DNA of 64,000 nt from Nocardia aobensis NBRC 100429 (GTDB lineage Bacteria > Actinomycetota > Actinomycetes > Mycobacteriales > Mycobacteriaceae): positions 1 to 64,000 of the forward strand of contig NZ_BAFQ01000167.1 of assembly GCF_000308375.1 (NCBI RefSeq), in the 5' to 3' direction. The first letter of the stretch is position 1; every line of letters begins with the position of its first letter. The translations under genes and the position numbers were made by a program. Shown here piece by piece: positions 55,269-64,000 of this stretch. The notes beneath the pieces are model-generated. The model searched no databases. It was not told the origin of the DNA and saw nothing but the letters and a program-made list of their open reading frames with translations.

Positions 55269-56858
55269 TCAGTGCGCGAAGTGGCGCGCCCCGGTGAGAT
55301 ACATCGTGACCCCGGCCTCCCGGCAGGCGTCGATGGTCAGCTGGTCGCGCACCGAACCGCCCGGCTGCACAATGGCTTTCACGCCCGCGGCGATCAGCTG
55401 CTGCGGACCGTCGGGGAACGGGAAGTAGGCGTCGGAGGCGGCCACCGAACCCTTGGCGCGGTCACCGGCGCGCAGCACCGCCAGATGTACGGCGTCGACG
55501 CGGTTGACCTGCCCCATGCCGACCCCCACCGAGGCGCCGTCGTGGGCCAGCAGAATCGCATTCGATTTCACGGCACGGCATGCGCGCCAGGCGAATTCGA
55601 GATCGGCGAGGGTTTCGGCATCGGCCGGCTCGCCGGTGGCGAGCGTCCAGTGGGCGGGATCGTCACCGTCCGCGTCGACGATATCGGTCTGCTGCAGCAG
55701 CGCCCCGCCGCTGATCGGCCGCAGTTCGACGCCACCGCGCCGGGGTTCGTCGGCGATCAGGATGCGCACGTTCTTCTTGCGCTGCAGCACCTCCACCGCG
55801 CCGTCGGCATAGCCAGGGGCCACGATGACCTCGGTGAAGATCTCGGCCACCTGTTCGGCCATCTCGACGGTGACCTCGCGGTTGGCCGCGATCACGCCAC
55901 CGAACGCGCTCACCGGATCACAGGCGTGCGCCTTGCGGTGCGCCTCGGCGATATCGGCGCCGACCGCGATGCCGCACGGATTGGCGTGCTTCACGATGGC
56001 CACCGCGGGTTCGGCGTGGTCCCACGCGGCCCGCCAGGCGGCATCGGCATCGGTGTAGTTGTTGTACGACATCTCCTTGCCGTGCACCTGCTTCGCCTGC
56101 GCCAGCCCGGCCGGGCCGGAGTCGTTGCGATACAGCGCGGCGGCCTGATGCGGATTCTCGCCGTAGCGCAGCACCGCGTCGCGGGTCCACACACCGCCCA
56201 TCCACGACGGGAACCGACCGCCTGCAGCCGAATCCGCGGCGTCCTCGGCCGTCAGCACGTTGGTCATCCAGCTCGCGACCGCGACGTCGTAGCTCGCGGT
56301 GTGCTGGAAAGCCTTGGCGGCCAGCGTGGTTCGCTCGGCGAGGGTGAAACCGCCACCGCGCACCGCGGCCAGCACGTCGTCGTAGTCACCGGTGTCGACC
56401 ACGACCGCGACCGAGGGGTGGTTCTTCGCCGCGGCGCGCACCATCGACGGACCGCCGATATCGATCTGCTCGACGCATTCGTCGGGGGTGGCGCCGCCGG
56501 CGACGGTCTGCGTGAACGGATACAGGTTCACCACCACCAGCTGGAATGCCTCGACGCCCAGCTCCACCAGCTGATCGAGGTGCTCCTGCTTGCGGGTGTC
56601 GGCGAGGATGCCGGCGTGCACGCGGGGGTGCAGCGTCTTCACCCGGCCGTCGAGGGTTTCCGGGAAACCGGTGAGGTCTTCGACCTTCGTCACCGGAATT
56701 CCGGCGTCGGCGATGCGGGCGGCGGTAGAACCGGTCGACACCAGCTCGACACCGGCGTCGTTCAGTCCGGTGGCCAGCTCGATGAGCCCGGTTTTGTCAT
56801 AGACGCTCACCAACGCCCTGCGGATCGCCCTGCGTGCACTAACCGGGGCCTCACTCAT
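55269..56858 (-). CDS. purH: Bifunctional AICAR transformylase/IMP cyclohydrolase
   Basis: The protein has 529 residues. The N-terminal MGS-like IMP cyclohydrolase domain has [40 protein letters not shown] and [18 protein letters not shown]. The C-terminal AICAR transformylase part has [25 protein letters not shown] and [11 protein letters not shown]. It catalyses the last two steps of IMP synthesis. The ATG overlaps the purN stop by 8 nt. Confidence 0.97.
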   Translation of the reverse strand: MSEAPVSARRAIRRALVSVYDKTGLIELATGLNDAGVELVSTGSTAARIADAGIPVTKVEDLTGFPETLDGRVKTLHPRVHAGILADTRKQEHLDQLVELGVEAFQLVVVNLYPFTQTVAGGATPDECVEQIDIGGPSMVRAAAKNHPSVAVVVDTGDYDDVLAAVRGGGFTLAERTTLAAKAFQHTASYDVAVASWMTNVLTAEDAADSAAGGRFPSWMGGVWTRDAVLRYGENPHQAAALYRNDSGPAGLAQAKQVHGKEMSYNNYTDADAAWRAAWDHAEPAVAIVKHANPCGIAVGADIAEAHRKAHACDPVSAFGGVIAANREVTVEMAEQVAEIFTEVIVAPGYADGAVEVLQRKKNVRILIADEPRRGGVELRPISGGALLQQTDIVDADGDDPAHWTLATGEPADAETLADLEFAWRACRAVKSNAILLAHDGASVGVGMGQVNRVDAVHLAVLRAGDRAKGSVAASDAYFPFPDGPQQLIAAGVKAIVQPGGSVRDQLTIDACREAGVTMYLTGARHFAH

Positions 56859-57495
56859 CTGGGATTACTGCCTTTCGTCCGTCGCAGACAATGCCTCGCG
56901 TGGCGACGGCGGCGACGGTGTCCGCCAGCAGCCGACGCTCCACAACTTTGATGCGCTCGTGCAAGCTCGCCTCGTCGTCACCGGGCAGCACCGCGACCGG
57001 CTCCTGCGCGAGGATCGGTCCGGTGTCGACACCCGCGTCGACCAGATGCACAGTGGAACCCGTCACCCGCACGCCGTAGGCCAGCGCGTCGCGCACCCCG
57101 TGCGCGCCCGGGAACGCCGGCAGCAGCGCGGGATGGGTGTTGATGATCCGGCCCTCGAATCGCTCCAGGAATTTCGGGCCGAACAGGCGCATGAATCCGG
57201 CCGACACCACCAGGTCGGGCGCGTAGGCCGCGACCGCGTCGGTGAGCGCGATATCCCAGGCGGACCGATCGGGATGGTCGGCGGGGGCTACCCGGAAGTC
57301 CGGGATGCCGGCCCGGGTCGCATGCTCGGTCGCCGCGCAGATCCGGTCCACGCCCACGGCCGCGATCCGCGCCGGATAGTCCGGGCGCTCGGTGGCCGCG
57401 ATCAGCGATTGCAGCAGTGATCCCGTGCCCGAGGCGAGAACGACGAGGGTCGCAGGCGCGGTCGGAGGGACCAGCTGGGCGGGCGGGGTGGTCAG
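56851..57495 (-). CDS. purN: GAR formyltransferase PurN, non-canonical start
   Basis: The protein has ~214 residues if translation starts at CTG 57495. The first ATG/GTG/TTG in frame is GTG 57357, which would cut off the essential N-terminal strand and loop [15 protein letters not shown]. An SD-like GGGAG lies 7 nt upstream of the CTG. Core motifs are [20 protein letters not shown] and [19 protein letters not shown]; the catalytic Asn/His/Asp are in the [11 protein letters not shown] and DAGVDTGP segments. It formylates GAR in purine synthesis. A CTG further in (57474) is a weaker alternative. Confidence 0.82.
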   Translation of the reverse strand: MTTPPAQLVPPTAPATLVVLASGTGSLLQSLIAATERPDYPARIAAVGVDRICAATEHATRAGIPDFRVAPADHPDRSAWDIALTDAVAAYAPDLVVSAGFMRLFGPKFLERFEGRIINTHPALLPAFPGAHGVRDALAYGVRVTGSTVHLVDAGVDTGPILAQEPVAVLPGDDEASLHERIKVVERRLLADTVAAVATRGIVCDGRKAVIPDE

Positions 57496-57560
57496 CGCTC
57501 TACTCCCTGTGCGTCGGGGCTGCCGGAGGGCGGCGAACCCGAGGTCCGCCGGGTTAGAGC

Positions 57561-59267
57561 CTAACGACCGCCCCTGCCGGGGCTCTCCGGCAGGTCACCC
57601 TCTACCACTTCGGCGTCGACGATGTCGGAGTTTCCGGCGTCGAATTCGGCGTCCGGATCGGCGTGCGCGGGCGCGAGGTCGTCGTCGAGCAGTTCGCCGT
57701 CGACCTCCACGACCTCGGTGGAGACGGTGCGGCGGTAGGCCGGCTGTGGGTAGTCGTCCTCGACGACGACATCGTCCTCGAATTCGTATTCGACGTAGCG
57801 CGGGTCGTCGTACAGCTGGTCGATGTAGCCCGGTTCGGCGCGGTCGTCGTAGTAGTCGTCGCGATCGGCGGCGGGGTCGGGGTCGTAGCCGTGATCCCGG
57901 TACTCGTCCCGGTCGTCCTCGTCGTCCTCGTCGTGCGAGTAGTCGGTGGGAAGGTACCGGCCGCGCGGCCCGCCGAGATCCACCTCGACCACGGCGGGCG
58001 GAATCCCGAGAAACCTTCGCCCACACAGCAATCCGAGGTATCCGGCGACGGTCAGCCAGGCGAAGGTGAGCCCCGCGGTGACCAGCACACCCGGTCCGAT
58101 CTCCCCGAACGATCCGACCGTGCCGCCGGCGAACAGGCCCAGCAGCAACAGCGCGAGCGCGGCGAGCGCCGCCGAGAACACCGTCGCCCACGGGCTGCGC
58201 ACCTCGTCGGCGGACTCGCGCGCGCAGTCCAGGCCGCCCCGCACGCCGACAGCCGCCGGCACCAGCAGCAACACCGGCCACCAGCCCGCCGCGGGTCCGC
58301 TCGGCACCGCCGCGAGCACCGGCAGCGCGGGCACCGGCGCGCCGGCGACCGAGAACACGCTCAGCGCCCCACCGCCGATGTGCACGTCCGCGCCGATCAG
58401 CACGCTGGTCGCCGCGATCACGACATTCGGCAGATAGGCCAGCGACAGCACGGTCAGACCGAGGAAACCCGCGATATTGCCCGCCGCCGCGTAGGTGTCA
58501 CCGATCACCGACCAGTGCAGCACGAACGACACCAGCGTGAGGATCGCCCCGCCGAGCAGCAGGCGCCACAGCGCCCGCACCGCCGCCCGCGCCCCGGCGA
58601 AAACCCAGTCCGGCAGCGAGGAGGCGATCCGATCGCGCAGCGCATTGGGCCGGGTGGCGATCCCGGTGACCGCCGCGAGCAGGTGCAGACCCCCCACACA
58701 GCAGAAGGCGGTGAGCGTATCGGGCGACTGCAGCGGCACCGCTGTCGCGGCATCCTCGGCCACCGCCAGGCAGACGGCGGTGACCAGCAGCGGGCCCGCG
58801 AGCGCGGCGCCGACGATCCAGCCCAGATCGGCGCGTGAGGAGCGCGGCGAGACGGCATGCGCACAGTCGCGCATGGTCAGCCACAACACGCCCGCGGTCG
58901 GCAGCAGCGGCAGCAGCCCGAGCGAGGTCTTGCCGACCACGACCGGCACCTGATGCACGGCCAGCCAGCCGGCCGCGATCGCACCGGACGCGCCGGTCAT
59001 ACCGCTGCCCGCGGCCAATAGCGTGATCAGTACGAGCGCCACGATGGCGACGACGGTGAAACTCGACGCCCGAGCGGCGATGACGAGCAGCACCTTGGCC
59101 CGCTCGGGGCTCAGGGACAGGAATACCGGATCCTCGGGTCCGCCTGCGCCCCTGCCGCCGTGACCGCTTCGCGGCTGGGACGCATCCGCGTTCGGGCGAG
59201 CCTGCGCCGGTCTCGTGCCGGCCCGCTGTTCGCGAAGGTCGGCCCATCGGACCAGTGCGGACTTCAT
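57561..59267 (-). CDS. DUF6350 family multi-pass membrane protein
   Basis: The protein has 568 residues. About nine to ten membrane segments span residues ~55-430, for example ASSFTVVAIVALVLITLLAA and WWPVLLLVPAAVGVRGGLD. A long acidic, Asp/Tyr/Glu-rich C-terminal tail follows (~430-568, with YSHDEDDEDDRDEYRDHGYD). Order purH-purN-this gene-DUF5336-sucD-sucC matches M. tuberculosis Rv0951-Rv0957, where Rv0955 is a membrane protein of unknown function. The gene lies 65 nt before purN, so it may be co-transcribed. Confidence 0.82.
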   Translation of the reverse strand: MKSALVRWADLREQRAGTRPAQARPNADASQPRSGHGGRGAGGPEDPVFLSLSPERAKVLLVIAARASSFTVVAIVALVLITLLAAGSGMTGASGAIAAGWLAVHQVPVVVGKTSLGLLPLLPTAGVLWLTMRDCAHAVSPRSSRADLGWIVGAALAGPLLVTAVCLAVAEDAATAVPLQSPDTLTAFCCVGGLHLLAAVTGIATRPNALRDRIASSLPDWVFAGARAAVRALWRLLLGGAILTLVSFVLHWSVIGDTYAAAGNIAGFLGLTVLSLAYLPNVVIAATSVLIGADVHIGGGALSVFSVAGAPVPALPVLAAVPSGPAAGWWPVLLLVPAAVGVRGGLDCARESADEVRSPWATVFSAALAALALLLLGLFAGGTVGSFGEIGPGVLVTAGLTFAWLTVAGYLGLLCGRRFLGIPPAVVEVDLGGPRGRYLPTDYSHDEDDEDDRDEYRDHGYDPDPAADRDDYYDDRAEPGYIDQLYDDPRYVEYEFEDDVVVEDDYPQPAYRRTVSTEVVEVDGELLDDDLAPAHADPDAEFDAGNSDIVDAEVVEGDLPESPGRGGR

Positions 59268-59359
59268 AGAACTACCTCGCGGGATCCTGGTTGACTCGTC
59301 CGGTTGACTCGCCGAAGCACGACACGACCACCGACATGACAGGGTCTCAGCTGGAAACG

Positions 59360-59405
59360 GATCGGCGAGTCAGGCGCGCCGTGAAAAGCGCCTGACTCGC
59401 CGATC
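59360..59405 (-). terminator. Hairpin terminator after the DUF5336 gene
   Basis: A perfect 18-bp stem with a 10-nt loop lies 17 bp past the stop of the leftward DUF5336 gene and upstream of the DUF6350 promoter. Confidence 0.8.
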
Positions 59406-59421
59406 GTCGCGTCGAGCGGAT

Positions 59422-60543
59422 CTACTTCTGGTCGTCCTCGGGACGGAAGGCCTTGGTGGCGTCGGCGGCCGGGTTACCGGTCTGCTCGCCACCGAACGGC
59501 TGCGCGCCGGGCTGGCCGGGCTGACCGGTCTGCCCCTGCTGGCCCTGCTGACCGAAGTTCAGCGAACCGTACTGCTGACCGGACTGGCCGGGCTGCTGGC
59601 CCGCGGCGCCGAAGTGCTGGGTCGCGGCCTCGTCACCACCGGTCTGCGGGCGCTGACCGTAGGGCGACTGCGCACCCTGCGCGCCGTAACCCTGCTGCGC
59701 CTGCTGACCCTGCTGGCCGTAGGGCTGCTGTCCGTACGCGGAGGGCTGCTGACCGTACTGGCCCTGGCCGTACTGCTGACCGTACTGGCCGTAGGCGGCC
59801 TGCTGCTGTCCCTGCTGCTGGGCCTGACCCTGTGCCTGGCCGTACTGCTGGCCGTACTGGCCGTAGGCGGCCTGCTGACCGGCCTGGGCCTGACCGTAGG
59901 ACTGCTGCTGACCCGGCTGGCTCTGGCCGTAGGAGGACTGACCGTAGGCGCTCGCACCGCCGGCAGCCGGGGCGGCGGCCGCCGCGGGCTTCGGCTCGGG
60001 CGCGGAGAGGATTCCGCTCTCGAACAACAGCGCGACCACGGCCGCGGCGAGCTGCACCAGCGCCAGGAAGACCAGGACCCAGGCGGTTCCCGCGGTCTTG
60101 TACAGGGTCGGCGTCACGAACGCCTGGAACAGGACACCGAGGAAGCCGGCCGCCGAGGCCGCCGCGACCACCGCGTTCCTGGCCTCCTGCTTGGGCAGCA
60201 GCGCGATACCGGCCACCAGACCCGCGAACAGCAGGAGCAGCAGCGGCGCCGTGCCGCCTTCCTGGAACAGGCTCATGCCCTTGTCGGGCTCCTTGGAGCT
60301 GTTCATCGCGCCCTCGTCGAAGGTCGAGAAATCGAGGAAGCCCAGGAAGAAGTTGATCACGCCCAGCGCGGCGATTCCAACGGTCAGGTAGAAAGTCAGC
60401 CCCTTGGCGCTCAACGCCGAAAGCCCCGAACCGCCGCCGGTACTACCTGTCGGCTGCTGGCCGAAGCTGGGCGCGGACGAGGGTGTGGGCGAGGGCGTCT
60501 GATTGGGCGCGTTGTACCCGGATCCCCCGGTCGGGTAGGACAT
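59422..60543 (-). CDS. DUF5336 (34-kDa antigen family) membrane protein with QYGQ-rich tail
   Basis: The protein has 373 residues. An N-terminal Pro/Ser/Gly segment is followed by four membrane segments (~50-190: GLTFYLTVGIAALGVINFFL, TAPLLLLLFAGLVAGIALL, NAVVAAASAAGFLGVLFQAF and a segment near GTAWVLVFLALVQLAAAVV). The C-terminal ~170 residues are low complexity, built from Tyr-Gly-Gln-type repeats (AYGQYGQQYGQ). It matches the mycobacterial 34-kDa antigen/Rv0954 family. The ATG has AGGAG 8 nt upstream. Confidence 0.85.
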   Translation of the reverse strand: MSYPTGGSGYNAPNQTPSPTPSSAPSFGQQPTGSTGGGSGLSALSAKGLTFYLTVGIAALGVINFFLGFLDFSTFDEGAMNSSKEPDKGMSLFQEGGTAPLLLLLFAGLVAGIALLPKQEARNAVVAAASAAGFLGVLFQAFVTPTLYKTAGTAWVLVFLALVQLAAAVVALLFESGILSAPEPKPAAAAAPAAGGASAYGQSSYGQSQPGQQQSYGQAQAGQQAAYGQYGQQYGQAQGQAQQQGQQQAAYGQYGQQYGQGQYGQQPSAYGQQPYGQQGQQAQQGYGAQGAQSPYGQRPQTGGDEAATQHFGAAGQQPGQSGQQYGSLNFGQQGQQGQTGQPGQPGAQPFGGEQTGNPAADATKAFRPEDDQK

Positions 60544-60716
60544 GTGGTCGTCTCCTATCGAGTCCTTCATCGGCTTCAGGCTGAATGCCCTTGACGCTAC
60601 TGCACTCGAGCGCACCGGTCACGGCCACGACGCCACTGGCGGCAAGCTCGAGAATTCACTATGAACCGCATACCCGGATCGTTCGTGTTGTCACCGAAGA
60701 CGATCGGAGGTATCGG

Positions 60717-60788
60717 ATGGACGTTTCGGAAATGTTCTGCACGGTGGTGCGGGCGCTGGGCCTGTGCCACCTGTTCCCGGCACCCTGA
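60717..60788 (+). CDS. Candidate 23-residue small protein or leader peptide
   Basis: The ORF ATG at 60717 has GGAGGT 5 nt upstream, the strongest Shine-Dalgarno in this interval, and encodes MDVSEMFCTVVRALGLCHLF ending PAP. It is hydrophobic with two cysteines. A perfect 10-bp hairpin (60793-60818) begins 5 bp after the stop. This looks like a tiny transcription unit. No homologue is known to me. Chance cannot be excluded, because the ORF is short. Confidence 0.4.
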   Translation: MDVSEMFCTVVRALGLCHLFPAP

Positions 60789-60792
60789 ACGA

Positions 60793-60818
60793 CGGTTGTC
60801 CCCTGCCCGGGACAACCG
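60793..60818. terminator. Hairpin after candidate small ORF
   Basis: A perfect 10-bp stem (60793-60802 with 60809-60818) with a 6-nt loop follows the stop codon of the 23-codon ORF. It may end a small transcript. Confidence 0.55.
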
Positions 60819-60865
60819 CTGCCGACCCTGCCCGGCAGCACGTCGTTCACCTGCCGAGTGAAAAA

Positions 60866-60902
60866 CGAAGGCCGCCTTGCCGTTACGACAAGGCGGCCTT
60901 CG
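60866..60902 (-). terminator. Rho-independent terminator of sucCD
   Basis: A perfect 14-bp stem (60866-60879 with 60889-60902) with a 9-nt loop is followed, in the leftward direction, by five U residues (aaaaa at 60861-60865 on the plus strand). It lies 33 bp beyond the sucD stop: a textbook intrinsic terminator. Confidence 0.92.
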
Positions 60903-60935
60903 CGCTGTGTCCCGCTGCCGCACGGCAGCGAACGA

Positions 60936-61850
60936 TCAAGCGGTGATCGAAGCCTTCTCCAGGATCTCGCGCGCCAGGGCGGCGGTCTCGGACGGGGTCT
61001 TGCCGACCTTCACGCCCGCGGCCTCGAGGGCCTCCTTCTTGGCGGCGGCGGTGCCCGAGGAGCCGGAGACGATGGCGCCGGCGTGGCCCATGGTCTTACC
61101 CTCCGGGGCGGTGAAGCCCGCGACGTAGCCGACGACCGGCTTGGTGACGTTGGCCTGGATGTAGGCCGCCGCCCGCTCCTCGGCGTCGCCGCCGATCTCG
61201 CCGATCATGACGATGAGCTTGGTCTCCGGGTCCTTCTCGAACGCCTCGATGGCGTCGATGTGGGTGGTGCCGATGACCGGGTCGCCACCGATGCCGATGG
61301 AGGTCGAGAAGCCGAAGTCACGCAGCTCGTACATCATCTGGTAGGTCAGGGTGCCCGACTTCGACACCAGGCCGATCGGGCCCTTGCCGGTGATGTTGGC
61401 CGGGGTGATGCCCACCAGCGACTCACCCGGGGTGATGATGCCGGGGCAGTTGGGGCCGATGATCCGGGTCTTGTTGCCCTTCTCCACGTTGTAGGCCCAC
61501 GCGTAGGCGGTGTCCTGCACCGGGATGCCCTCGGTGATGACCACGAGCAGCGGGATCTCCGCGTCGATGGCCTCGATGATGGCGTCCTTGGCGAACTTCG
61601 GCGGCACGAAGGCGATCGACACGTCGGCGCCGGTCTCCTTGATGGCCTCGGCGACGGTGCCGAACACCGGCAGCTCGACGTCCGAGCCGTCCTTGGCGGT
61701 GTGCGAGACGGTGGTGCCGGCCTTGCGGGCGTTGACGCCACCGACGACCTGGGTGCCCGCCTTCAGCATCAGCGCGGTGTGCTTGGTGCCCTCACCGCCG
61801 GTGATGCCCTGGACGATGACCTTGGAGTCCTTGTTCAGGAAGATAGACAT
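60936..61850 (-). CDS. sucD: Succinyl-CoA synthetase subunit alpha
   Basis: This is a 304-residue protein with CoA-binding domain ([20 protein letters not shown]), [25 protein letters not shown] and the phosphohistidine loop [14 protein letters not shown]. It forms the alpha-beta enzyme with SucC and makes ATP or GTP from succinyl-CoA in the TCA cycle. It follows sucC by 15 nt in one operon that ends at the strong terminator at 60866. Confidence 0.97.
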   Translation of the reverse strand: MSIFLNKDSKVIVQGITGGEGTKHTALMLKAGTQVVGGVNARKAGTTVSHTAKDGSDVELPVFGTVAEAIKETGADVSIAFVPPKFAKDAIIEAIDAEIPLLVVITEGIPVQDTAYAWAYNVEKGNKTRIIGPNCPGIITPGESLVGITPANITGKGPIGLVSKSGTLTYQMMYELRDFGFSTSIGIGGDPVIGTTHIDAIEAFEKDPETKLIVMIGEIGGDAEERAAAYIQANVTKPVVGYVAGFTAPEGKTMGHAGAIVSGSSGTAAAKKEALEAAGVKVGKTPSETAALAREILEKASITA

Positions 61851-61865
61851 GTTGTTTTTCGTCCT

Positions 61866-63032
61866 TTACTTGGCCGCAGCCAGTTCAGCGGCCTTGTCGG
61901 CGCCTTCGTCCATGGTCTGGGCGAGGGTGACCAGCGGGTGGTTGGCATCGACGAGGATCTGGCGACCCTCCTCGACCTTGTTGCCGTCGAGGCGGACGAC
62001 CAGCGGCTTGTTCGCCTCCGACCCCAGGATCTCCAGGGCCTTGACGATGCCGTTGGCTACCGCGTCACACGCGGTGATGCCGCCGAACACGTTCACGAAC
62101 ACGCTCTTGACCTGCGCGTCGTTGAGGATCACGTCGAGACCGTTGGCCATCACCTCGGCCGAGGCGCCACCACCGATGTCGAGGAAGTTGGCCGGCTTCA
62201 CGCCGTTGTGCTTCTCACCCGCGTAGGCGACGACGTCCAGGGTCGACATGACCAGGCCGGCGCCGTTGCCGATGATGCCGACCTCACCGTCGAGCTTGAC
62301 GTAGTTGAGGTCGTTCTCCTTGGCCTTGAGCTCCAGCGGATCGGTGGCGTCACGATCGGCGAACTCGGCGTGGTCGGGGTGGCGGAAGTCGGCGTTCTCG
62401 TCCAGGGTGACCTTGCCGTCCAGCGCCAGGATCTCGTTCTCCGGCGTGCGGACCAGCGGGTTCACCTCGACCAGCGTCGCGTCTTCGGCGACGAAGACCT
62501 CCCACAGCTTCTGAATGGTCACCGCGGCGGCGTCCAGCACGTCGGCGGGCAGGTGGCCCTGCTCGGCGATCGAACGCGCGAAGGCCAGGTCCACGCCCTT
62601 GACGGCGTCGACCGGCACCTTGGCCAGGCGGTCGGGCTTGGTGGCGGCGACCTCTTCGATCTCCATACCGCCCTCGACCGAGCACATGGCCAGGTAGGTG
62701 CGGTTGGCGCGATCGAGCAGGAAGGAGATGTAGTACTCCTCCGCGATGTCCTTCGCCTCGGCGACCAGGATCTTCTTGGTGACGTGGCCCTTGATGTCCA
62801 GGCCCAGGATGTTGTTCGCGTGGGTGAAGGCGTCGTCCGGGGTGGCGGCGTACTTCACGCCACCGGCCTTACCGCGGCCACCGACCTTGACCTGCGACTT
62901 GATCATCACAGGCTTGCCGATTTCGGTCGCGATGGCACGGGCGTCCTCGGCCGAGTCCGTGACGCGGCCCTCCGACGAAGGCACTCCGTGCTTCACGAAG
63001 AGTTCCTTCGCCTGATATTCGAAGAGATCCAT
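61866..63032 (-). CDS. sucC: Succinyl-CoA synthetase subunit beta
   Basis: This is a 388-residue ATP-grasp protein: [59 protein letters not shown] and [23 protein letters not shown] 63032 is chosen over the in-frame start at 63065 because family members begin with MDLFEYQAK and GGTGAG lies upstream. First gene of the leftward sucCD operon. Confidence 0.97.
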   Translation of the reverse strand: MDLFEYQAKELFVKHGVPSSEGRVTDSAEDARAIATEIGKPVMIKSQVKVGGRGKAGGVKYAATPDDAFTHANNILGLDIKGHVTKKILVAEAKDIAEEYYISFLLDRANRTYLAMCSVEGGMEIEEVAATKPDRLAKVPVDAVKGVDLAFARSIAEQGHLPADVLDAAAVTIQKLWEVFVAEDATLVEVNPLVRTPENEILALDGKVTLDENADFRHPDHAEFADRDATDPLELKAKENDLNYVKLDGEVGIIGNGAGLVMSTLDVVAYAGEKHNGVKPANFLDIGGGASAEVMANGLDVILNDAQVKSVFVNVFGGITACDAVANGIVKALEILGSEANKPLVVRLDGNKVEEGRQILVDANHPLVTLAQTMDEGADKAAELAAAK

Positions 63033-63653
63033 GTACTCACCGTCTCGTCTGCGTTGTTGTGACAACGACTTTGTTGGCGGCCCGTCGTCGGAAGCGGGTC
63101 GAGTCGGACTCTAATCAGTTCGATGTCGCCGAAATCAGCCGCATACAGCCTAAGTGGCGCAGGTCACGAGCGGGCATCCGCCCGGGCAAAACCGCTGGCC
63201 AAGGCTACTGGCGAGTAGCTTGCTGACACGCCGCCAGGTAGGGCGGACGATGATCCGAATTGCCACATTGGCTACTACATAGTGTAGTTGTCTGTTCTCA
63301 CTCGCGTGCCCAGCAGAACGTGAGATATTCCGCGCTCTAGACGTGATCAATGTCACAACTACCCCCTTATCGAGCGGAGCGCTTGCCCACCTGCAATCGT
63401 TTCGTTACCGTCGATGCGGTCGATGTCACAGCCAGATCACAGGCGTAACGGGAATACTCGTCACTCGGTCGCCAGGCGCAGCTGGTAGAACACATCGACA
63501 GACCCACCCGGATGAGGCCGCGTACACCGCACCGATCAGGAGGACGGCAGGCTTGTTGCAGCACAGTGCTCCGCAGGTAGCGAGCCGTTCTACCGGCGCA
63601 CCGCGTCCCGCGTCTTCCGGATCCCCCGCGTTACCCGGTCTCGGAGTCCGCCG
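63033..63653. promoter_or_regulatory. Divergent promoter region sucC / peptidase-like gene
   Basis: About 620 bp without a convincing gene. The part 63245-63330 is AT-rich and includes the ACTACA-TAG-TGTAGT palindrome. Short ORFs in the remainder have poor codon usage and no good start sites. Confidence 0.4.
63274..63288. promoter_or_regulatory. ACTACA-TAG-TGTAGT palindrome, candidate operator
   Basis: A 6-3-6 inverted repeat lies 242 bp upstream of the sucC start and 366 bp before the rightward gene. The TACA/TGTA half sites recall BlaI/MecI/CopY-type operators. The binding protein is not identified. Confidence 0.45.
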
Positions 63654-64000
63654 ATGAGCCACGGTCGCCTACAACCTGGGCATCGGCCACAGTCCGCCCG
63701 CCGTTACCGCGGCGACGGAGAATCCCTCGACCAACATCCGTACTTCGGTGGTAACCAATCCTTCGGCGGTTACACCGGTTCCCGTTCCGAGGAGCCCGCG
63801 GCTCCGCCCGTGCGCAGTATGCCGGGACGTGCCGACAGCTGGATGTCCGCCGGCGCCGGTGCGGCGGGCGCGACCGTCGTCGGCCTCACCGCGACCACCG
63901 GGAATTCCACCGAGAACGCCTGGGGCGCAACCGGTTCGGAAGATTCCGGGCAGTGGCAGCCCTGGGGAGCCCAGGCGCGGCCCGACGGTGACTGGACCGC
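63654..64000 (+). CDS. N-terminal part of a possible M23-type peptidase protein, partial
   Basis: The ATG at 63654 has GGAG 7 nt upstream. The frame stays open to the window edge (115 residues). It is Gly/Ser/Arg-rich and disordered at first (SLDQHPYFGGNQSFGGYTGS), then a mildly hydrophobic Ala/Gly stretch (MSAGAGAAGATVVGLTATTG), perhaps a signal or anchor, then a Trp/Gly/Gln-rich part. In M. tuberculosis the gene facing sucC here is Rv0950c, an M23 peptidase. The peptidase domain lies beyond the edge, so the name rests on gene order. Confidence 0.5.
   Translation, partial: MSHGRLQPGHRPQSARRYRGDGESLDQHPYFGGNQSFGGYTGSRSEEPAAPPVRSMPGRADSWMSAGAGAAGATVVGLTATTGNSTENAWGATGSEDSGQWQPWGAQARPDGDWT

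Larger units (their letters stand above)
60544..60865. other. Intergenic region between DUF5336 gene and sucD terminator
   Basis: No larger gene fits here. The rightward strand holds a 23-codon ORF (60717-60788) with a strong ribosome-binding site and a following hairpin; otherwise it should hold the promoter of the leftward DUF5336 gene. Confidence 0.35.

Noticed and set aside
57357-57474. GTG 57357 or CTG 57474 as the purN start
   Set aside because: GTG 57357 removes the conserved N-terminal formyltransferase loop. CTG 57474 keeps it but has no ribosome-binding site, unlike CTG 57495.
63343-63657. 104-codon plus-strand frame upstream of the peptidase-like gene
   Set aside because: Codon usage is not that of a high-GC gene, there is no good ribosome-binding site, and the product is a Ser/Arg/Thr-rich sequence without pattern.

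Overview
The window comes from a high-GC actinomycete of the mycolic-acid-containing group. Nocardia or a close relative is the best guess. This rests on gene content and order only: the order mprA-mprB-pepD-moaB2, mscL, an FmdB-type chaperone, 5-formyl-THF cyclo-ligase, galU, a gephyrin-like protein, rimJ and its membrane receptor, and sucC-sucD, DUF5336, DUF6350, purN-purH, all match Mycobacterium tuberculosis gene order as I remember it. There is also an MspA-type porin. I saw no tRNA, rRNA, insertion sequence or CRISPR array.

Layout. 1-3.9 kb: a partial FUSC-type membrane protein, an AraC-type regulator, a small conserved ORF, and a three-gene membrane/TetR operon preceded by three copies of an ATACG-NN-CGTAT operator. 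3.9-29.9 kb: one 26-kb biosynthetic operon on the minus strand with 11 nearly abutting genes. In transcription order these are R2-like diiron oxygenase, ACP, fatty acyl-AMP ligase, BAHD-like acyltransferase, SAM methyltransferase, O-carbamoyltransferase, NRPS-PKS (C remnant-A-PCP-KS-AT°-DH-KR-ACP), PKS (KS-AT°-ACP), Mas-like PKS (KS-AT-DH-ER-KR-ACP), KASIII-like enzyme and a discrete malonyl-type acyltransferase. 30-43.5 kb: conserved housekeeping, cell-division and envelope-stress genes. 43.8-49.2 kb: a conservon (kinase-like protein, roadblock, DUF742, GTPase) plus an MHYT membrane protein. 51-53.9 kb: a divergent Zur-type regulon encoding zinc-independent ribosomal proteins bL32, bL31, bL28, bL33, uS14, uS18 and an Mrf/CobW-like protein. 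54-64 kb: a lectin-LysM protein, a lipoprotein, purH-purN, two membrane proteins, sucD-sucC and the start of a possible M23 peptidase gene.

How the biosynthetic genes could work together. The AMP ligase and free ACP would activate an acid. The adenylation domain, whose binding-pocket code resembles that of serine, would feed an amino acid into the hybrid module. Two of the three PKS modules carry acyltransferase domains that have lost the catalytic serine, and a separate intact acyltransferase with an unusual Trp/Arg-repeat tail sits at the end of the operon. It is the obvious candidate to load those modules in trans. The Mas-like module would add a fully reduced unit. The KASIII-like protein, BAHD-like enzyme, methyltransferase, carbamoyltransferase and diiron oxygenase are candidate release or tailoring enzymes. 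No thioesterase domain is visible. I do not recognise the product.

The regulatory sites are unusually readable: two Zur-type boxes between the divergent ribosomal operons, two MprA-type boxes (in front of mprA and pepD), a CIRCE/HrcA element before the FmdB-type chaperone, the three TetR-type operators, and a 17-bp palindrome upstream of the biosynthetic operon.
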